A stretch of 30,245 nt of DNA, from contig JAITHX010000122.1 of assembly GCA_031279735.1 (NCBI GenBank), positions 1-30,245 of the forward strand, given 5' to 3'. Positions 1-9,149 of this stretch are shown piece after piece; the stretch's first letter is position 1, and each line of letters opens with the position of its first letter. The position numbers and the translations under genes are program-made. This DNA is from Prevotellaceae bacterium. GTDB taxonomy: Bacteria > Bacteroidota > Bacteroidia > Bacteroidales > UBA932. The notes under the pieces are model-generated. The model ran no database searches and was not told the origin of the DNA. It worked only from the letters and a program-made list of their open reading frames with translations.

Positions 1-135
1 GAAGATTTTGAAGATTGATACGGGATTTTGGACACCCCATACCCCATAATAGGGTATGGGGTACTTCGCCCAACGGTAGCCGAATCCCTCCCGTTTGGCG
101 AAGCACCCCATACCCCATACCCTATACCCCATAAC
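1..135. repeat. Half of a dispersed palindromic module with CCCCATA heptamers
   Basis: Bases 1-38 match, with one mismatch, the reverse complement of 9424-9461, so this is probably the right half of a module whose left half lies outside the window. It continues into CCCCATA heptamers. Bases 35-44 and 52-61 form a perfect 10-bp hairpin. Bases 64-70 (CTTCGCC) pair with 97-103 (GGCGAAG), extended by AACGG at 72-76 and CCGTT at 91-95. More CCCCATA units follow to about 132. An open frame crosses this tract and joins the receptor gene, but its peptide is repeat translation and not protein-like. Confidence 0.8.
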
Positions 136-157
136 GAAAAATACCGATTTTCGGGGA

Positions 158-188
158 TTGTGCGCGTGTCGTTAAAACGGGAACTTTG
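158..188 (+). promoter_or_regulatory. Candidate Bacteroidota promoter of the hmu operon
   Basis: TTG at 158-160 is followed after 20 bases by GAACTTTG at 181-188. The latter matches the TAnnTTTG -7 box except for its first base. Transcription would start near 195, giving a leader of about 19 bases before the ATG at 214. No recognisable Fur box was seen. This is pattern matching only. Confidence 0.45.
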
Positions 189-213
189 TGCCGTCAAATT
201 CAAGTGTGTTTAT

Positions 214-2358
214 ATGTTCAGATATATTGTTCTTAGTTTAGCGTTCATTGCGATAAAGTGTCCGGCAGCGTTTGCGCAGGAAGGGAAAGTCAGGGTTTTC
301 GGGACGGTAATCACTGCCGACGGGTTGCCTGCCGAGTCAATTTCGGTTGCGGTCAGGGGAGCCGGCATAGAGACGGTGACAGATGCCGACGGAAAATTCT
401 CGTTCGAGGCTTTTCCCGGCAATTACAGTCTTGTTGCTTTTTCGATCATCGCACACAAAGTGGAAACCGCGATTGCGATAAGCGGTTCGGAATGTGTCCT
501 TCCGCCCGTTGCTATCATCGAAAACCGCCGTCAGCTCGACGAGGTGGTGGTGACGGGCACGAGAACGATGAAACGACTTTCGGAAACTCCCGTGCTTACT
601 ACCCTCATTCGCGAACGCGAGATTCGGGAATCGGGATCTGTGTCGGCTCTCGAAAGTTTGCAGGACAATATCCCCGGTATCGTCAGTTCGCCCAACGCCA
701 TGGGGAACAATCTGAGGATTCGCGGCTTGAACAGCCGATACGTTCTTTTTCTGGTGGATGGAGAGCGCATGGTGTCCGAGGGGGCTGGAGGCAATGTGAA
801 TTTGGATCAGATCGACGTGAACGGTATCCGGCGGATAGAGATGGTTAACGGAGCGTCGTCGGCGCTTTACGGTTCCAATGCCGCAGGGTCGGTGATTAAC
901 GTTATTACCAAAGAGCCTGTACACAAGTTTGAAGGCAGCCTCAGCCAGTCTCTGGAAAGCTACAGCACATGGCGCGCTAAAGCCGACGTCGGGTCGGCGC
1001 TGGACTGGCTGTGTGTCCGTGCGGACGGGGCGCGAACTGTTTCCGACGGCTTCGGCAGCGACGGCGGACCCTACGCCGCGCGTTACAGCGATTACAGCGC
1101 CGGAGTGAAACTGAACTGCAGACCGTCGAAAAGAGCCGACATCGGCCTTGCCGGAAGATTTTTCAGTCACGAAACCTTTAATCCTGAAAACAGCATGAAT
1201 GTTCGACATTCGCTTACTCACAATCTGACACTGGGCGCGAACGGAGGCATCGCATCGACCGACAGCCGAAATAAGGTGCGATTCAGTGTCAACGCCACAA
1301 AGTATTTTGATTACTACGTGCTGGAAAAAAAGAGCGGCGAACGCGATTTGCGAAATACCGCCTCCTATATTTCCGCCCGCACTATGGACACATGGACGCC
1401 TTCGGAAAAACTCGAACTTGTCGGAGGCGTGGAATACAATCACGAAGAGAACTTCGCCTCAACCACGCTCGGCTCCGTTCCTGCAACCAAAAGTCTCGAC
1501 GATGTGAACGGTTTCGCTCAGGGTCACTGCAAACCGGCGGAAAGTTTCGACCTCGTCGTCGGTGCGCGCTACACCTACAACACGCAGTTCGGAAGCTCCT
1601 TCACACCCAAACTGTCGCTTATGTACAGCGTTGCGGGATTCAAATTCAGAGGCGGCGTCGGGACGGCTTTCCGCGCTCCGAGCATTAAGGAACTGTATTA
1701 TGATTTTGATCATCAGGGCATGTTCTGGGTTTTCGGCAATTCGGAGCTGAAAGCGGAGAAGGGTGTCTGTTCCTCGCTTTCGGCTGAGTATTCCGCTGCC
1801 GGATTCAACGTTTCCCTCACGGGATACCACAACAGGATCAACAACAAAATCACACAGTATGACGTAATCAACGCTGCCGGTGCAAACGAGAAGTATTATC
1901 GCAACGTCAGCAGTTCGACGATTCGGGGTGCGGACGCAAACATATCGTATATTCTTCTCGGCGAGCTGGCGCTGAAAGTCGGATACAGCTATTGCGACGC
2001 GAAGGACAATTCCACAGGCTTGCAGCTCGAAAGCAATACCAGACACAGCGGCACCTGTTCGGCTACATGGAACGGAGCGATCCTTAAAAGTCCCTTCTCG
2101 CTGCAACTTGCCGGCAGACTACATTCGCCTAAACTTTATCAGAGCATTGTCGCCGACGCCGACGGAAACGGGAGGACTGAAACCGAACAGTCCAAGCCCT
2201 ATTCCATCTGGAAGGCAACGCTGGTGAAACCTTTCCGCCTGAACGCTCATCTTTTCGAGCTGACATTGAAGGCGGATAATCTGTTTAACTTCAGCGACGC
2301 CTCGTTTATCAACCCCGGCCGACAGTTTCTCGCCGGACTGAGGTATCGTTTCAAATAA
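214..2358 (+). CDS. hmuR: TonB-dependent heme receptor, HmuR-like
   Basis: Outer-membrane receptor of 714 residues, predicted to import heme or a related porphyrin using TonB energy. The ATG at 214 is chosen because it begins a clean signal peptide (residues 1-22, ending AFAQ) and the upstream frame is repeat sequence. A carboxypeptidase-regulatory-like beta domain (about 25-100) is followed by the plug, starting at DEVVVTG and containing LRIRGLNSRYVLFLVDGERM, and then a 22-strand-type barrel ending in an aromatic-rich terminus (LRYRFK). Barrel residues FRAP (486-489) and NSEL (509-512) correspond to the FRAP/NPDL box typical of heme receptors. It is first in a run with hmuY and a CobN-like gene, which supports heme over other ligands. 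Porphyrin specificity is inferred. Confidence 0.88.
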   Translation: MFRYIVLSLAFIAIKCPAAFAQEGKVRVFGTVITADGLPAESISVAVRGAGIETVTDADGKFSFEAFPGNYSLVAFSIIAHKVETAIAISGSECVLPPVAIIENRRQLDEVVVTGTRTMKRLSETPVLTTLIREREIRESGSVSALESLQDNIPGIVSSPNAMGNNLRIRGLNSRYVLFLVDGERMVSEGAGGNVNLDQIDVNGIRRIEMVNGASSALYGSNAAGSVINVITKEPVHKFEGSLSQSLESYSTWRAKADVGSALDWLCVRADGARTVSDGFGSDGGPYAARYSDYSAGVKLNCRPSKRADIGLAGRFFSHETFNPENSMNVRHSLTHNLTLGANGGIASTDSRNKVRFSVNATKYFDYYVLEKKSGERDLRNTASYISARTMDTWTPSEKLELVGGVEYNHEENFASTTLGSVPATKSLDDVNGFAQGHCKPAESFDLVVGARYTYNTQFGSSFTPKLSLMYSVAGFKFRGGVGTAFRAPSIKELYYDFDHQGMFWVFGNSELKAEKGVCSSLSAEYSAAGFNVSLTGYHNRINNKITQYDVINAAGANEKYYRNVSSSTIRGADANISYILLGELALKVGYSYCDAKDNSTGLQLESNTRHSGTCSATWNGAILKSPFSLQLAGRLHSPKLYQSIVADADGNGRTETEQSKPYSIWKATLVKPFRLNAHLFELTLKADNLFNFSDASFINPGRQFLAGLRYRFK

Positions 2359-2411
2359 TCGACCGACATAAATAAATTCAGTGATAATTAATAATTAAAA
2401 ATTCAGATTCA

Positions 2412-3038
2412 ATGAAAAGAGTATTGTTTTTCTCAATTGCCGCGCTTACGGCAACCATTTTTACATCCTGTTCAAAGGATAAGGATGACAACAAAGCCGA
2501 ACAACCCGGCGCAACAACGGAATCGTATATCGACGCCTCGTCGAATACCGCATGGCATTATTATTCCTTCGGCGAAGACAAAGTACTGGGTTCGGCCGAC
2601 GAATCGGCTGAAAACAACGCCGCGTGGGCTGCCCGCAAGGACTGGGACATTGCCGTGAGAAGGTATAATATCCGCACCAACAGCGGCGAATTTACCGCTG
2701 CCGGCGCTAAGGGCGGGGTTGCAACTCAGGGAACGGGCGTCACGTTTGAATCCCTGCAAAAAGTGCCTGCCGGCGCAATCTTTGTCGGCGACAAAGCCGT
2801 GACTTCTTCCGGAATGGGCGGTACTACAACTGTAGTACGTTCGGAGGCTACCGTTATTCTGTTCAAGCAGAATGAAGACGGCTCTTTAGTCATGCCGCCC
2901 GTGTATTTGCCGGCTCCGACGCATATCTTCCGCACTGCCGACGGAGAAAACTATTACAAAGTGCGCTTTACTCAGTATCAGAACGCGGAAAGCGTAACCG
3001 GACACGTGAAATTCGATCGCGCGAAAATACCTCAATAA
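2412..3038 (+). CDS. hmuY: HmuY-family heme-binding lipoprotein
   Basis: Lipoprotein of 208 residues. The signal peptide ends in a lipobox with FTSC, giving lipidated Cys20, followed by a charged linker (SKDKDDNK). The mature part has the HmuY-family pattern: an early aromatic stretch (NTAWHYYSF), a WDIAVRRYNIRTNSG core and a C-terminal NYYKVRFTQYQ strand. In Porphyromonas and Bacteroides this family is outer-membrane anchored or released and takes heme from host proteins for the HmuR receptor. Heme ligands cannot be assigned by eye. It lies 53 bp after the receptor with no terminator between them. In P. gingivalis hmuY precedes hmuR, whereas here the order is reversed. Confidence 0.85.
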   Translation: MKRVLFFSIAALTATIFTSCSKDKDDNKAEQPGATTESYIDASSNTAWHYYSFGEDKVLGSADESAENNAAWAARKDWDIAVRRYNIRTNSGEFTAAGAKGGVATQGTGVTFESLQKVPAGAIFVGDKAVTSSGMGGTTTVVRSEATVILFKQNEDGSLVMPPVYLPAPTHIFRTADGENYYKVRFTQYQNAESVTGHVKFDRAKIPQ

Positions 3039-3077
3039 ATATTTCGCCTGATTATTATTTTCCAAAATCAGATTCGC

Positions 3078-6000
3078 ATGAAAATACGCAAAAGGACGAT
3101 AAGGATTTTTTCCGTTCTATTCGCTTTAATCGTCTTAATCGTCGCGTGGCGGACGTGGGAGAGGCTTGCTTCTCCCACTAAAATCGCTTTGATAGACTTT
3201 CAGCCTTTTCAGATTGCGGGCATGGTCAAATCCAACAGCGACAGTTTTATTGAATACGAGGAGGTTGCCGGCGACGCCTTCGACCGGCTCGGACGCTACG
3301 ATTTCGTGCTGGGTTTCGGAATGGGGATGCGCATCTCCGCCGAACAGCGGGCGCAGATTCAACGCGCAGCCGACAAGGGTGTTCCGGTTTACATTCATGC
3401 CGCCACCAATCCCGAAAACAATATATGCAGTCTGGACAGCGTGCAGCGGAACAATATTGCCGAATACCTGAAAAACGGCAATAAACGAAACTATCAGAGC
3501 ATGGCGCGTTATGTCCGTCGGGCGATTGACGCCAAAACCTTCTTCGTGACCCCGCCGGATTCGGTCGTCGAGCTTGCTTCCGACGTCCTCTATCATCTGG
3601 ACGAAAACTTCTGCTTCAAAGAACTTGCCGACTATGAGACTTATCTGAAGAAAAACAGATTCTATAGGGACAATGCCCCGAAAGTTGCCCTCGTCGGCGG
3701 GTTGAACGATCCGTTTGGCGGCAATCGCGACAATATCGACAGCATAATCACGGCTTTTGAACGCGCGGGCTGGAACGTTTATCCGGTTTCGTCGGCAAGG
3801 ATGCGACTGGATTTCCTGAAGAAGATACAGCCGGATGCAGTTGTTTACTTTGCGCATGGACGTCTGGCGCCCGGACAGGCGGACACTGCCGTCGAATGGC
3901 TTAAGGAGCGCAACATACCGGTCTTTGCCCCTCTGTCGCTGCTGCAAACGCAGGCACAGTGGGAAGCCGATCCAATGGGAATGTCGGGCGGATTCCTGTC
4001 GCAGAGCATAGTAATGCCGGAGCTTGACGGTTCGATTTATCCTTATGTACTCAATGTGCAGGAAATAGACGGAGACGGGCTCTATCTCTTCAAAGCCATC
4101 CCCGAACGGCTGAAGAGCTTTACGGAGATTGTGACGAATTTCGTCCGGCTGAAACGGAAGCCCAATGCCGACAAGAAATTGGCTGTCTATTATTTCAAGG
4201 GTGCAGGACAGGCTACTCTTACGGCACAGGGGCTGGAAACCGTGCCTTCGCTCTACAATTTTCTGAAACGTCTGAAAGCGGAGGGCTACAGGGTCGATAA
4301 TCTCCCGTCGTCGGTGAAGGAGTTTGAAAAACTGCTGATGACACAGGGGGCTGTACTTAGCGCGTATGCCGAAGGAGCGTTCGACGATTTCCTGCTGAAC
4401 GGCAATCCGGCTCTCGTGGAAGCGCAAACCTACGAATCGTGGGCGAAACAGTCGCTCCCCGAAGCGCTCTATGCGGAGGCGGAGAACAGTTTCGGCGCAG
4501 CGCCGGGCAGATACATGTCCGTGCGGGAGGCGGATAAATCCTATCTTGCCGTGGCGCGAATCATGCTCGGAAACATCGCTCTGCTGCCGCAGCCGATGGC
4601 GGGACTCGGAAACGACGCTTTCGCCATTGTGCACGGAACCAAGTCGCCCCCGCCGCACGCCTACATCGGCGCTTACCTCTGGGCGCAACACGGGTTCAAT
4701 GCCGATGCAATGCTGCACTTCGGCACTCACGGCAGTCTGGAATTTACTCCGCAAAAGCAGGTTGCGACGGGGTGTTACGACTGGCCCGACAGACTTGCGG
4801 GCGATATTCCGCATTTTTACTATTATACTATAGGCAACATCGGCGAGAGTATGATGGCAAAGCGACGCGCCTACGCCACGACGGTGTCCTATCTCACGCC
4901 AGCCTTCATGGAAACCGGAATGCGGGTGCAGTTTAAAGCGCTTCAGGACATGATACGGAAGTATTACCAGTCGAATGAAAACGAACGGACGCGGCTTGCC
5001 GGCGACATGAAGAAACTTGTCGAGGAAATGGGACTGCATCGCGACCTGCGTCTCGACACGGCGACATCCAATCCTTATACTCACGAGGAAATAGAACGTA
5101 TCGACGATTTTGCGGAAGAAATAGCCAATGAAAAAATGACAGGACATCTCTACACCTCCGGCGTTCCGTACAGCCGCGAGAAAATCCGCTCGACAGTTCT
5201 GGCAATGAGCGCCGACCCGATAGCCTACAGTCTTGCCGCTCTGGACAGACTGAACGGACGGACAACCGAAAGGCAAACGGGCGGCAGAAGTTTCTTCACG
5301 CAGCAGTATCTCGTGCCGGCACAGCGTCTGGCGGGTCAAATCCTCGACGGAAAAGAGGTGAACGACGCGCTGATTTGCTCCGTAGCCCGGATTGTTCCGA
5401 AGGATCTGGAGGAAACAAAGACCATACTTGCCCCTCCGCGACGCTCCATGCCGGCTTTTGCGGCTTCGGATTCCAAACCAGTCGATCCGAAAAAGTCTTC
5501 CGGCGGAGGACATCCTTCATGGATACCTAAATTCGGCAGCCGTCCGGAATCAACCAAAACAGACAGACCCGCCGCCCCCGAAAAGCCCGAAACATATACG
5601 ACCGAACAGAAAAACCGCGCGCGCGCCATTGCGGAAATAGAACGCACGATGCGTAACGTCACGAGATATGAAACGGCGCTGAAGGAAAGTCCGGAAGAGG
5701 AGTTCCGATCCCTGTTGAACGCTTTGTCGGGCGGATACGTTGTTCCCTCGTCGGGCGGCGACGCCGTTGCGAATCCTTCCGCCGTTCCGACGGGCAGAAA
5801 TCTGTATGCCGTCAATGCGGAAGCCACCCCGTCGGAAGTTGCGTGGGACAAAGGCGTTGCGCTGGCGAAAGCCACGCTGGAACAGTACAGAAAACAGCAC
5901 GGAGATTATCCGCGCAAGGTGAGCTATACGTTCTGGAGCAGCGAATTTATCGAAACCGAAGGCGCAACAGTCGCACAGGCTATGTATATGCTGGGAGTGG

Positions 6001-7286
6001 AACCTGTTCGCGACCCGTTCGGGCGCGTGTCCGACCTTCGACTGATCCCTTCCGCCGCACTCGGACGTCCGCGTATCGACGTGGTTGTCCAGACTTCCGG
6101 GCAGTTTCGCGATTTGGCGGCTTCGCGTCTCGCCCTGATAAGCCGTGCCGTTGAAATGTCTGCATCCGCGAAGGACGACGGGCATGAAAATCGCGTTTCG
6201 GCAAGCGTTGTGGAAACGGAACGGCTTCTGGTTGAACAGGGCGTTGCGCCGAAGGATGCCCGCGAAATGGCTATGCTGCGTATCTTCGGCGGTATCAACG
6301 GAATGTATGGATCCGGAATACAGGAAATGATCACAAGCGGCGACCGATGGGAAAACGAGAAGGAAATTGCCGACACCTATATTCATAATATGGGCGCAAC
6401 GTATTCGGACAAGAAGGATTGGGGCGCGTATCACGACGGACTGCTGCGTGCCGCACTGCACAGCACGGACATCGTCGTTCAGCCCCGGCAGAGCAACACT
6501 TGGGGAGCGCTGAGTCTTGATCACGTGTATGAATTTATGGGGGGGATGAATCTTGCCGTTCGCAGCGTAACGGGCAAAGACCCCGAAGCCTACTTCGCCG
6601 ACTATCGCAACCGGAACAGCGCGCGCATGCAGGAGCTGAAGGAAGCCATAGCTGTGGAAGCGCGCTCAACGATATTCAATCCCGCCTACATCCGCGAGCT
6701 GATGAACGGAAATGCGTCGAGCGCCGCACAGATTACGGAGGCAGTGACCAATACCTACGGCTGGAATGTGATGAAACCCGCCGCAATCGACAGCGAAATG
6801 TGGGACAAACTCCATGACGTGTACGTAAAGGACGAGTACAGGCTTGGCACCGAAGCGTTCTTTCGACGTGAAAATCCGCAGGCATTGCAGGAAATCACAG
6901 CGGTGATGCTCGAAACGGCACGCAAGGGTCTATGGAAGGCATCCGAACAGCAATTGTCGGATATTGTGCGTCTCCATGTCGAACTTGTCAACGAGTTCGG
7001 GTCGTCGGCGTCGGGATTTGCAGGAGGCAACCTGAAGTTACAGGACTTTATCGCCGGCAAACTCGACAATGCTTCAGCTTCGGACTACACAAAGCGACTG
7101 AAAGAGATGCGCACATCCGCGAATACGGCCTCGCTCTCCGGCAAAGACGGCGTCACTCTGAAAAAGGATACGCTAAACCGTGAGGAACAGGGAGAAACAA
7201 ACCGGCTGAATGCTCTGATTGTGGCTGCTGTCGTGATGACGTTCTTTATAGCGCTGCTGATTGCGCGACACAGAAAAAAGAAGTAA
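3078..7286 (+). CDS. hmuS: HmuS, membrane-anchored CobN/magnesium-chelatase-like protein
   Basis: A protein of 1402 residues related to the CobN/ChlH large chelatase subunit. A transmembrane helix at about 9-26 and another at about 1377-1396, followed by RHRKKK, place a very large central domain outside the cytoplasmic membrane (inference). The CobN core includes GNIALLPQPMAGLG, HFGTHGSLEFTPQKQ, FGGINGMYGSGIQEM and DHVYEFMGGMNLAV. A low-complexity Pro/Lys/Gly-rich linker near residues 800-840 separates the two halves. In hmu loci, HmuS has been linked to releasing iron from heme rather than inserting cobalt. No cobS, cobT or other cobalamin genes are nearby, which agrees with a heme role. It sits 39 bp after hmuY and is separated from hmuT by a 255-bp palindrome. 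Confidence 0.88.
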   Translation: MKIRKRTIRIFSVLFALIVLIVAWRTWERLASPTKIALIDFQPFQIAGMVKSNSDSFIEYEEVAGDAFDRLGRYDFVLGFGMGMRISAEQRAQIQRAADKGVPVYIHAATNPENNICSLDSVQRNNIAEYLKNGNKRNYQSMARYVRRAIDAKTFFVTPPDSVVELASDVLYHLDENFCFKELADYETYLKKNRFYRDNAPKVALVGGLNDPFGGNRDNIDSIITAFERAGWNVYPVSSARMRLDFLKKIQPDAVVYFAHGRLAPGQADTAVEWLKERNIPVFAPLSLLQTQAQWEADPMGMSGGFLSQSIVMPELDGSIYPYVLNVQEIDGDGLYLFKAIPERLKSFTEIVTNFVRLKRKPNADKKLAVYYFKGAGQATLTAQGLETVPSLYNFLKRLKAEGYRVDNLPSSVKEFEKLLMTQGAVLSAYAEGAFDDFLLNGNPALVEAQTYESWAKQSLPEALYAEAENSFGAAPGRYMSVREADKSYLAVARIMLGNIALLPQPMAGLGNDAFAIVHGTKSPPPHAYIGAYLWAQHGFNADAMLHFGTHGSLEFTPQKQVATGCYDWPDRLAGDIPHFYYYTIGNIGESMMAKRRAYATTVSYLTPAFMETGMRVQFKALQDMIRKYYQSNENERTRLAGDMKKLVEEMGLHRDLRLDTATSNPYTHEEIERIDDFAEEIANEKMTGHLYTSGVPYSREKIRSTVLAMSADPIAYSLAALDRLNGRTTERQTGGRSFFTQQYLVPAQRLAGQILDGKEVNDALICSVARIVPKDLEETKTILAPPRRSMPAFAASDSKPVDPKKSSGGGHPSWIPKFGSRPESTKTDRPAAPEKPETYTTEQKNRARAIAEIERTMRNVTRYETALKESPEEEFRSLLNALSGGYVVPSSGGDAVANPSAVPTGRNLYAVNAEATPSEVAWDKGVALAKATLEQYRKQHGDYPRKVSYTFWSSEFIETEGATVAQAMYMLGVEPVRDPFGRVSDLRLIPSAALGRPRIDVVVQTSGQFRDLAASRLALISRAVEMSASAKDDGHENRVSASVVETERLLVEQGVAPKDAREMAMLRIFGGINGMYGSGIQEMITSGDRWENEKEIADTYIHNMGATYSDKKDWGAYHDGLLRAALHSTDIVVQPRQSNTWGALSLDHVYEFMGGMNLAVRSVTGKDPEAYFADYRNRNSARMQELKEAIAVEARSTIFNPAYIRELMNGNASSAAQITEAVTNTYGWNVMKPAAIDSEMWDKLHDVYVKDEYRLGTEAFFRRENPQALQEITAVMLETARKGLWKASEQQLSDIVRLHVELVNEFGSSASGFAGGNLKLQDFIAGKLDNASASDYTKRLKEMRTSANTASLSGKDGVTLKKDTLNREEQGETNRLNALIVAAVVMTFFIALLIARHRKKK

Positions 7287-7290
7287 TCTT

Positions 7291-7538
7291 CAATTACGAA
7301 TTACGAATTACGAATTACGACCGGCTTCGGACGTATCAATTACGAATCAATTACGAATTACGAATTACGAATTACGACCGGCTTCGGACGTACGACCGAC
7401 AGGTCGTAATTCGTAATTCGTAATTCGTAATTGATAAGCCGGTCGTAATTCGTAATTCGTAATTCGTAATTGATACGTCCGAAGCCGGTCGTAATTCGTA
7501 ATTAGTAATTCGTAATTGATTTGTAATTCGTAATTGAA
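7291..7538. repeat. Long palindrome of ATTACGA heptamers inside the hmu operon
   Basis: Nearly the whole hmuS-hmuT gap is one inverted repeat centred near 7399. The left arm has runs of ATTACGA heptamers and two copies of CCGGCTTCGGACGTA (7321 and 7378). The right arm has the reverse-complement runs, a shortened core AAGCCGG (about 7436-7442) and a full core ACGTCCGAAGCCGG (about 7475-7488). The loop is within TACGACCGACAGGTCGTA. The palindrome ends only a few bases before the hmuT ATG. In mRNA it would be a stem of up to about 100 bp. Confidence 0.9.
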
Positions 7539-7541
7539 AAG

Positions 7542-8240
7542 ATGGAATACATACTGATATTTTTTATCCTGACCGCCTGCTTTCTGAAGCTCAGCTTCCG
7601 GAACATGCAGCAGTCGGTGATATTCGCTTTGCTGTGCGCCGTTTTCGTAGTATGGTCGTCGCGCTGGGCTGTTGCCCAGTCGAAAACACAGCTGTCGGAA
7701 CTGCTCGACAATCCGACCGCAATGCAGAATGCCGCCGTATTAATCACCGCCGAATCCGCAATCTGTTTTGCCTTTTGCTTCCGCGAACTTCGCGCGCGAT
7801 TCAGTGCGAAAAAGAGAAGCCTCACGGAAACACTGCTCCGCCTTTATCCCGGGCTACTGTTGTTTCCCGTCCTGTTTTACCTTCATACGCAACTGATTTT
7901 CGCCATGCCCGGAAGCAACTTCACCCTATTGTCGCATGCATTTGCAGGCGTTGTAGCCCTTGCCTTGCCATTGCTGAGCTTTCTCGTCAAACGGTTGTGG
8001 CGCGAAAGGGAAGCGCGGCTGGAAATTTACTTTATAGTCTGTCTGTTCGTGTGCATCGTCGGACTGATAGCAACCGTCAACGGAAACACAACATATTCCG
8101 CCGTAAAAACTCAGGTAAACATAAAAGCCCTGCTGTTGTCGGTCGGGCTTTGTATTCTGCTCTTCCTGCTTGGCGTCCTGACAAGCAGATATAAATGGAC
8201 TTTTAAAAATCGTATAAATAAAAATGGAACTGATATCTAA
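7542..8240 (+). CDS. Polytopic inner-membrane protein, HmuT position
   Basis: A 232-residue very hydrophobic protein with about six or seven membrane segments (approximately 4-17, 26-44, 62-80, 102-120, 130-150, 162-180 and 196-214). I recognise no enzymatic motif. Its slot between hmuS and the ExbB-like gene matches hmuT of the Porphyromonas and Bacteroides hmu operons, and the assignment rests on that position. It overlaps the next gene by 17 bp, so the two are probably translationally coupled. The ATG follows directly after the large palindrome, which may limit translation or transcription into hmuTUV. A role with HmuS and the ExbB-like protein in an energised envelope complex is inferred. 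Confidence 0.75.
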   Translation: MEYILIFFILTACFLKLSFRNMQQSVIFALLCAVFVVWSSRWAVAQSKTQLSELLDNPTAMQNAAVLITAESAICFAFCFRELRARFSAKKRSLTETLLRLYPGLLLFPVLFYLHTQLIFAMPGSNFTLLSHAFAGVVALALPLLSFLVKRLWREREARLEIYFIVCLFVCIVGLIATVNGNTTYSAVKTQVNIKALLLSVGLCILLFLLGVLTSRYKWTFKNRINKNGTDI

Positions 8241-8817
8241 ATCTTTATTCTGGCTGGCAAACAGCCTTCTGATTCCCGACATCATTCTGCTGCTTATTCT
8301 GTTCGGACGAGCCTTGCTGCTCGCCGGCGGATTCTACAGTCAGATGACGGTGAAACGCCGTAATGATGCGCTTTTCGACAGAAAAATAAAAGAACTGTCG
8401 CCCGCAACAGCAAGCGAACTGAACTCGCTGCTGCCCGAAAAGGACGATTCTCTTTTTGTGAAATACCTGCGCGATCTGCTCGCCTCCACACCGGACGAAG
8501 CCTATTCGGATTACCTGCTGTCGAGTCTCGAAAACGAGATACACAAAGACTTGGCTCTCTCGAAACTTCTGGCGAAAACAGGTCCCGTTCTCGGACTTAT
8601 CGGCACGCTGATAGCCATGAGTCCGGCGCTGGTCGGACTGTCCGCCGGCGACATTTCAGGCATGGCATACAACATGCAGGTAGTGTTCGCCACTACGGTA
8701 GTCGGACTGGTTGTCAGTCTTGTCGGGCTGGTGACGCTTCAATTCAAACAGCGCTGGTATGCAAAGGACGTTTACAGTCTGGAATATGTTTCACGAATAC
8801 TGAACGGCAGACGATGA
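8224..8817 (+). CDS. MotA/TolQ/ExbB-type proton channel family protein, HmuU position
   Basis: A 197-residue protein with the ExbB/TolQ/MotA layout: one membrane helix near 15-37, a cytoplasmic helical region rich in charge (45-115), then two helices at about 118-137 and 150-174. The first of these opens with the family signature KTGPVLGLIGTLIAMSPAL. Such proteins form pentameric channels that couple proton flow to work on a partner. The next gene encodes a small one-helix protein that could be that partner, as ExbD is for ExbB. This is the hmuU position of the hmu locus. Start ATG 8224 overlaps the upstream gene, and the stop overlaps the downstream start. Confidence 0.85.
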   Translation: MELISKSLFWLANSLLIPDIILLLILFGRALLLAGGFYSQMTVKRRNDALFDRKIKELSPATASELNSLLPEKDDSLFVKYLRDLLASTPDEAYSDYLLSSLENEIHKDLALSKLLAKTGPVLGLIGTLIAMSPALVGLSAGDISGMAYNMQVVFATTVVGLVVSLVGLVTLQFKQRWYAKDVYSLEYVSRILNGRR

Positions 8818-9149
8818 GAAACAGCCGCCGCTCCGGTAAACTTCTCAAGGAGGACGACGGAGACCCGCTCAGCGTAGTGGTCAATTTATTCGACGTGGCG
8901 ATGGTCTTTGCCGTCGCCCTGATGGTTGCAATGGCGATACACCTGAACATGACGGAAGTTTTCACGCAGGAAGACTTCACCATAGTCAAAAACCCAGGCA
9001 AGGACAATATGGAAATCATCACAAAAGAAGGCAATAAGATCAATAAATACACTCCGTCCGACAACCAGTCGTCCGAAAAAACGAAAGGCAGGCGAGTAGG
9101 CGTAGCATACGAACTCGAAAACGGAGAAATCATATATATACCGGAGTAA
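8814..9149 (+). CDS. DUF2149 small membrane protein, HmuV position
   Basis: A 111-residue protein with a short basic N-terminus (RRSGKLLKEDDGDP), one membrane helix at about 24-45 that contains an Asp near its start (VVVNLFDVAMVFAVALMVAM), and a periplasmic tail of about 65 residues. The pattern of a short cytoplasmic N-terminus, a single helix with an acidic residue and a periplasmic domain is that of ExbD/TolR-like partners. DUF2149 proteins occur next to CobN-like genes. ATG 8814 overlaps the upstream stop as ATGA, indicating coupling with the ExbB-like gene. It is the last gene of the operon. The ExbD-like role is inferred from topology and context. Confidence 0.8.
   Translation: MRNSRRSGKLLKEDDGDPLSVVVNLFDVAMVFAVALMVAMAIHLNMTEVFTQEDFTIVKNPGKDNMEIITKEGNKINKYTPSDNQSSEKTKGRRVGVAYELENGEIIYIPE

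Noticed and set aside
28..213. N-terminal extension of the receptor gene starting at an ATG at 28
   Set aside because: The extension translates CCCCATA repeats and precedes the promoter box and a good signal peptide beginning at 214.
3135..5513. Long antisense open frame inside hmuS (792 codons)
   Set aside because: A codon-bias shadow of the + strand gene. It has no family motif, signal or promoter, while hmuS has clear CobN motifs.
214..9149. Cobalamin uptake or cobaltochelatase locus, from the CobN-like gene
   Set aside because: The HmuY lipoprotein, the FRAP/NSEL receptor box and the absence of cob, cbi or btu genes favour heme.
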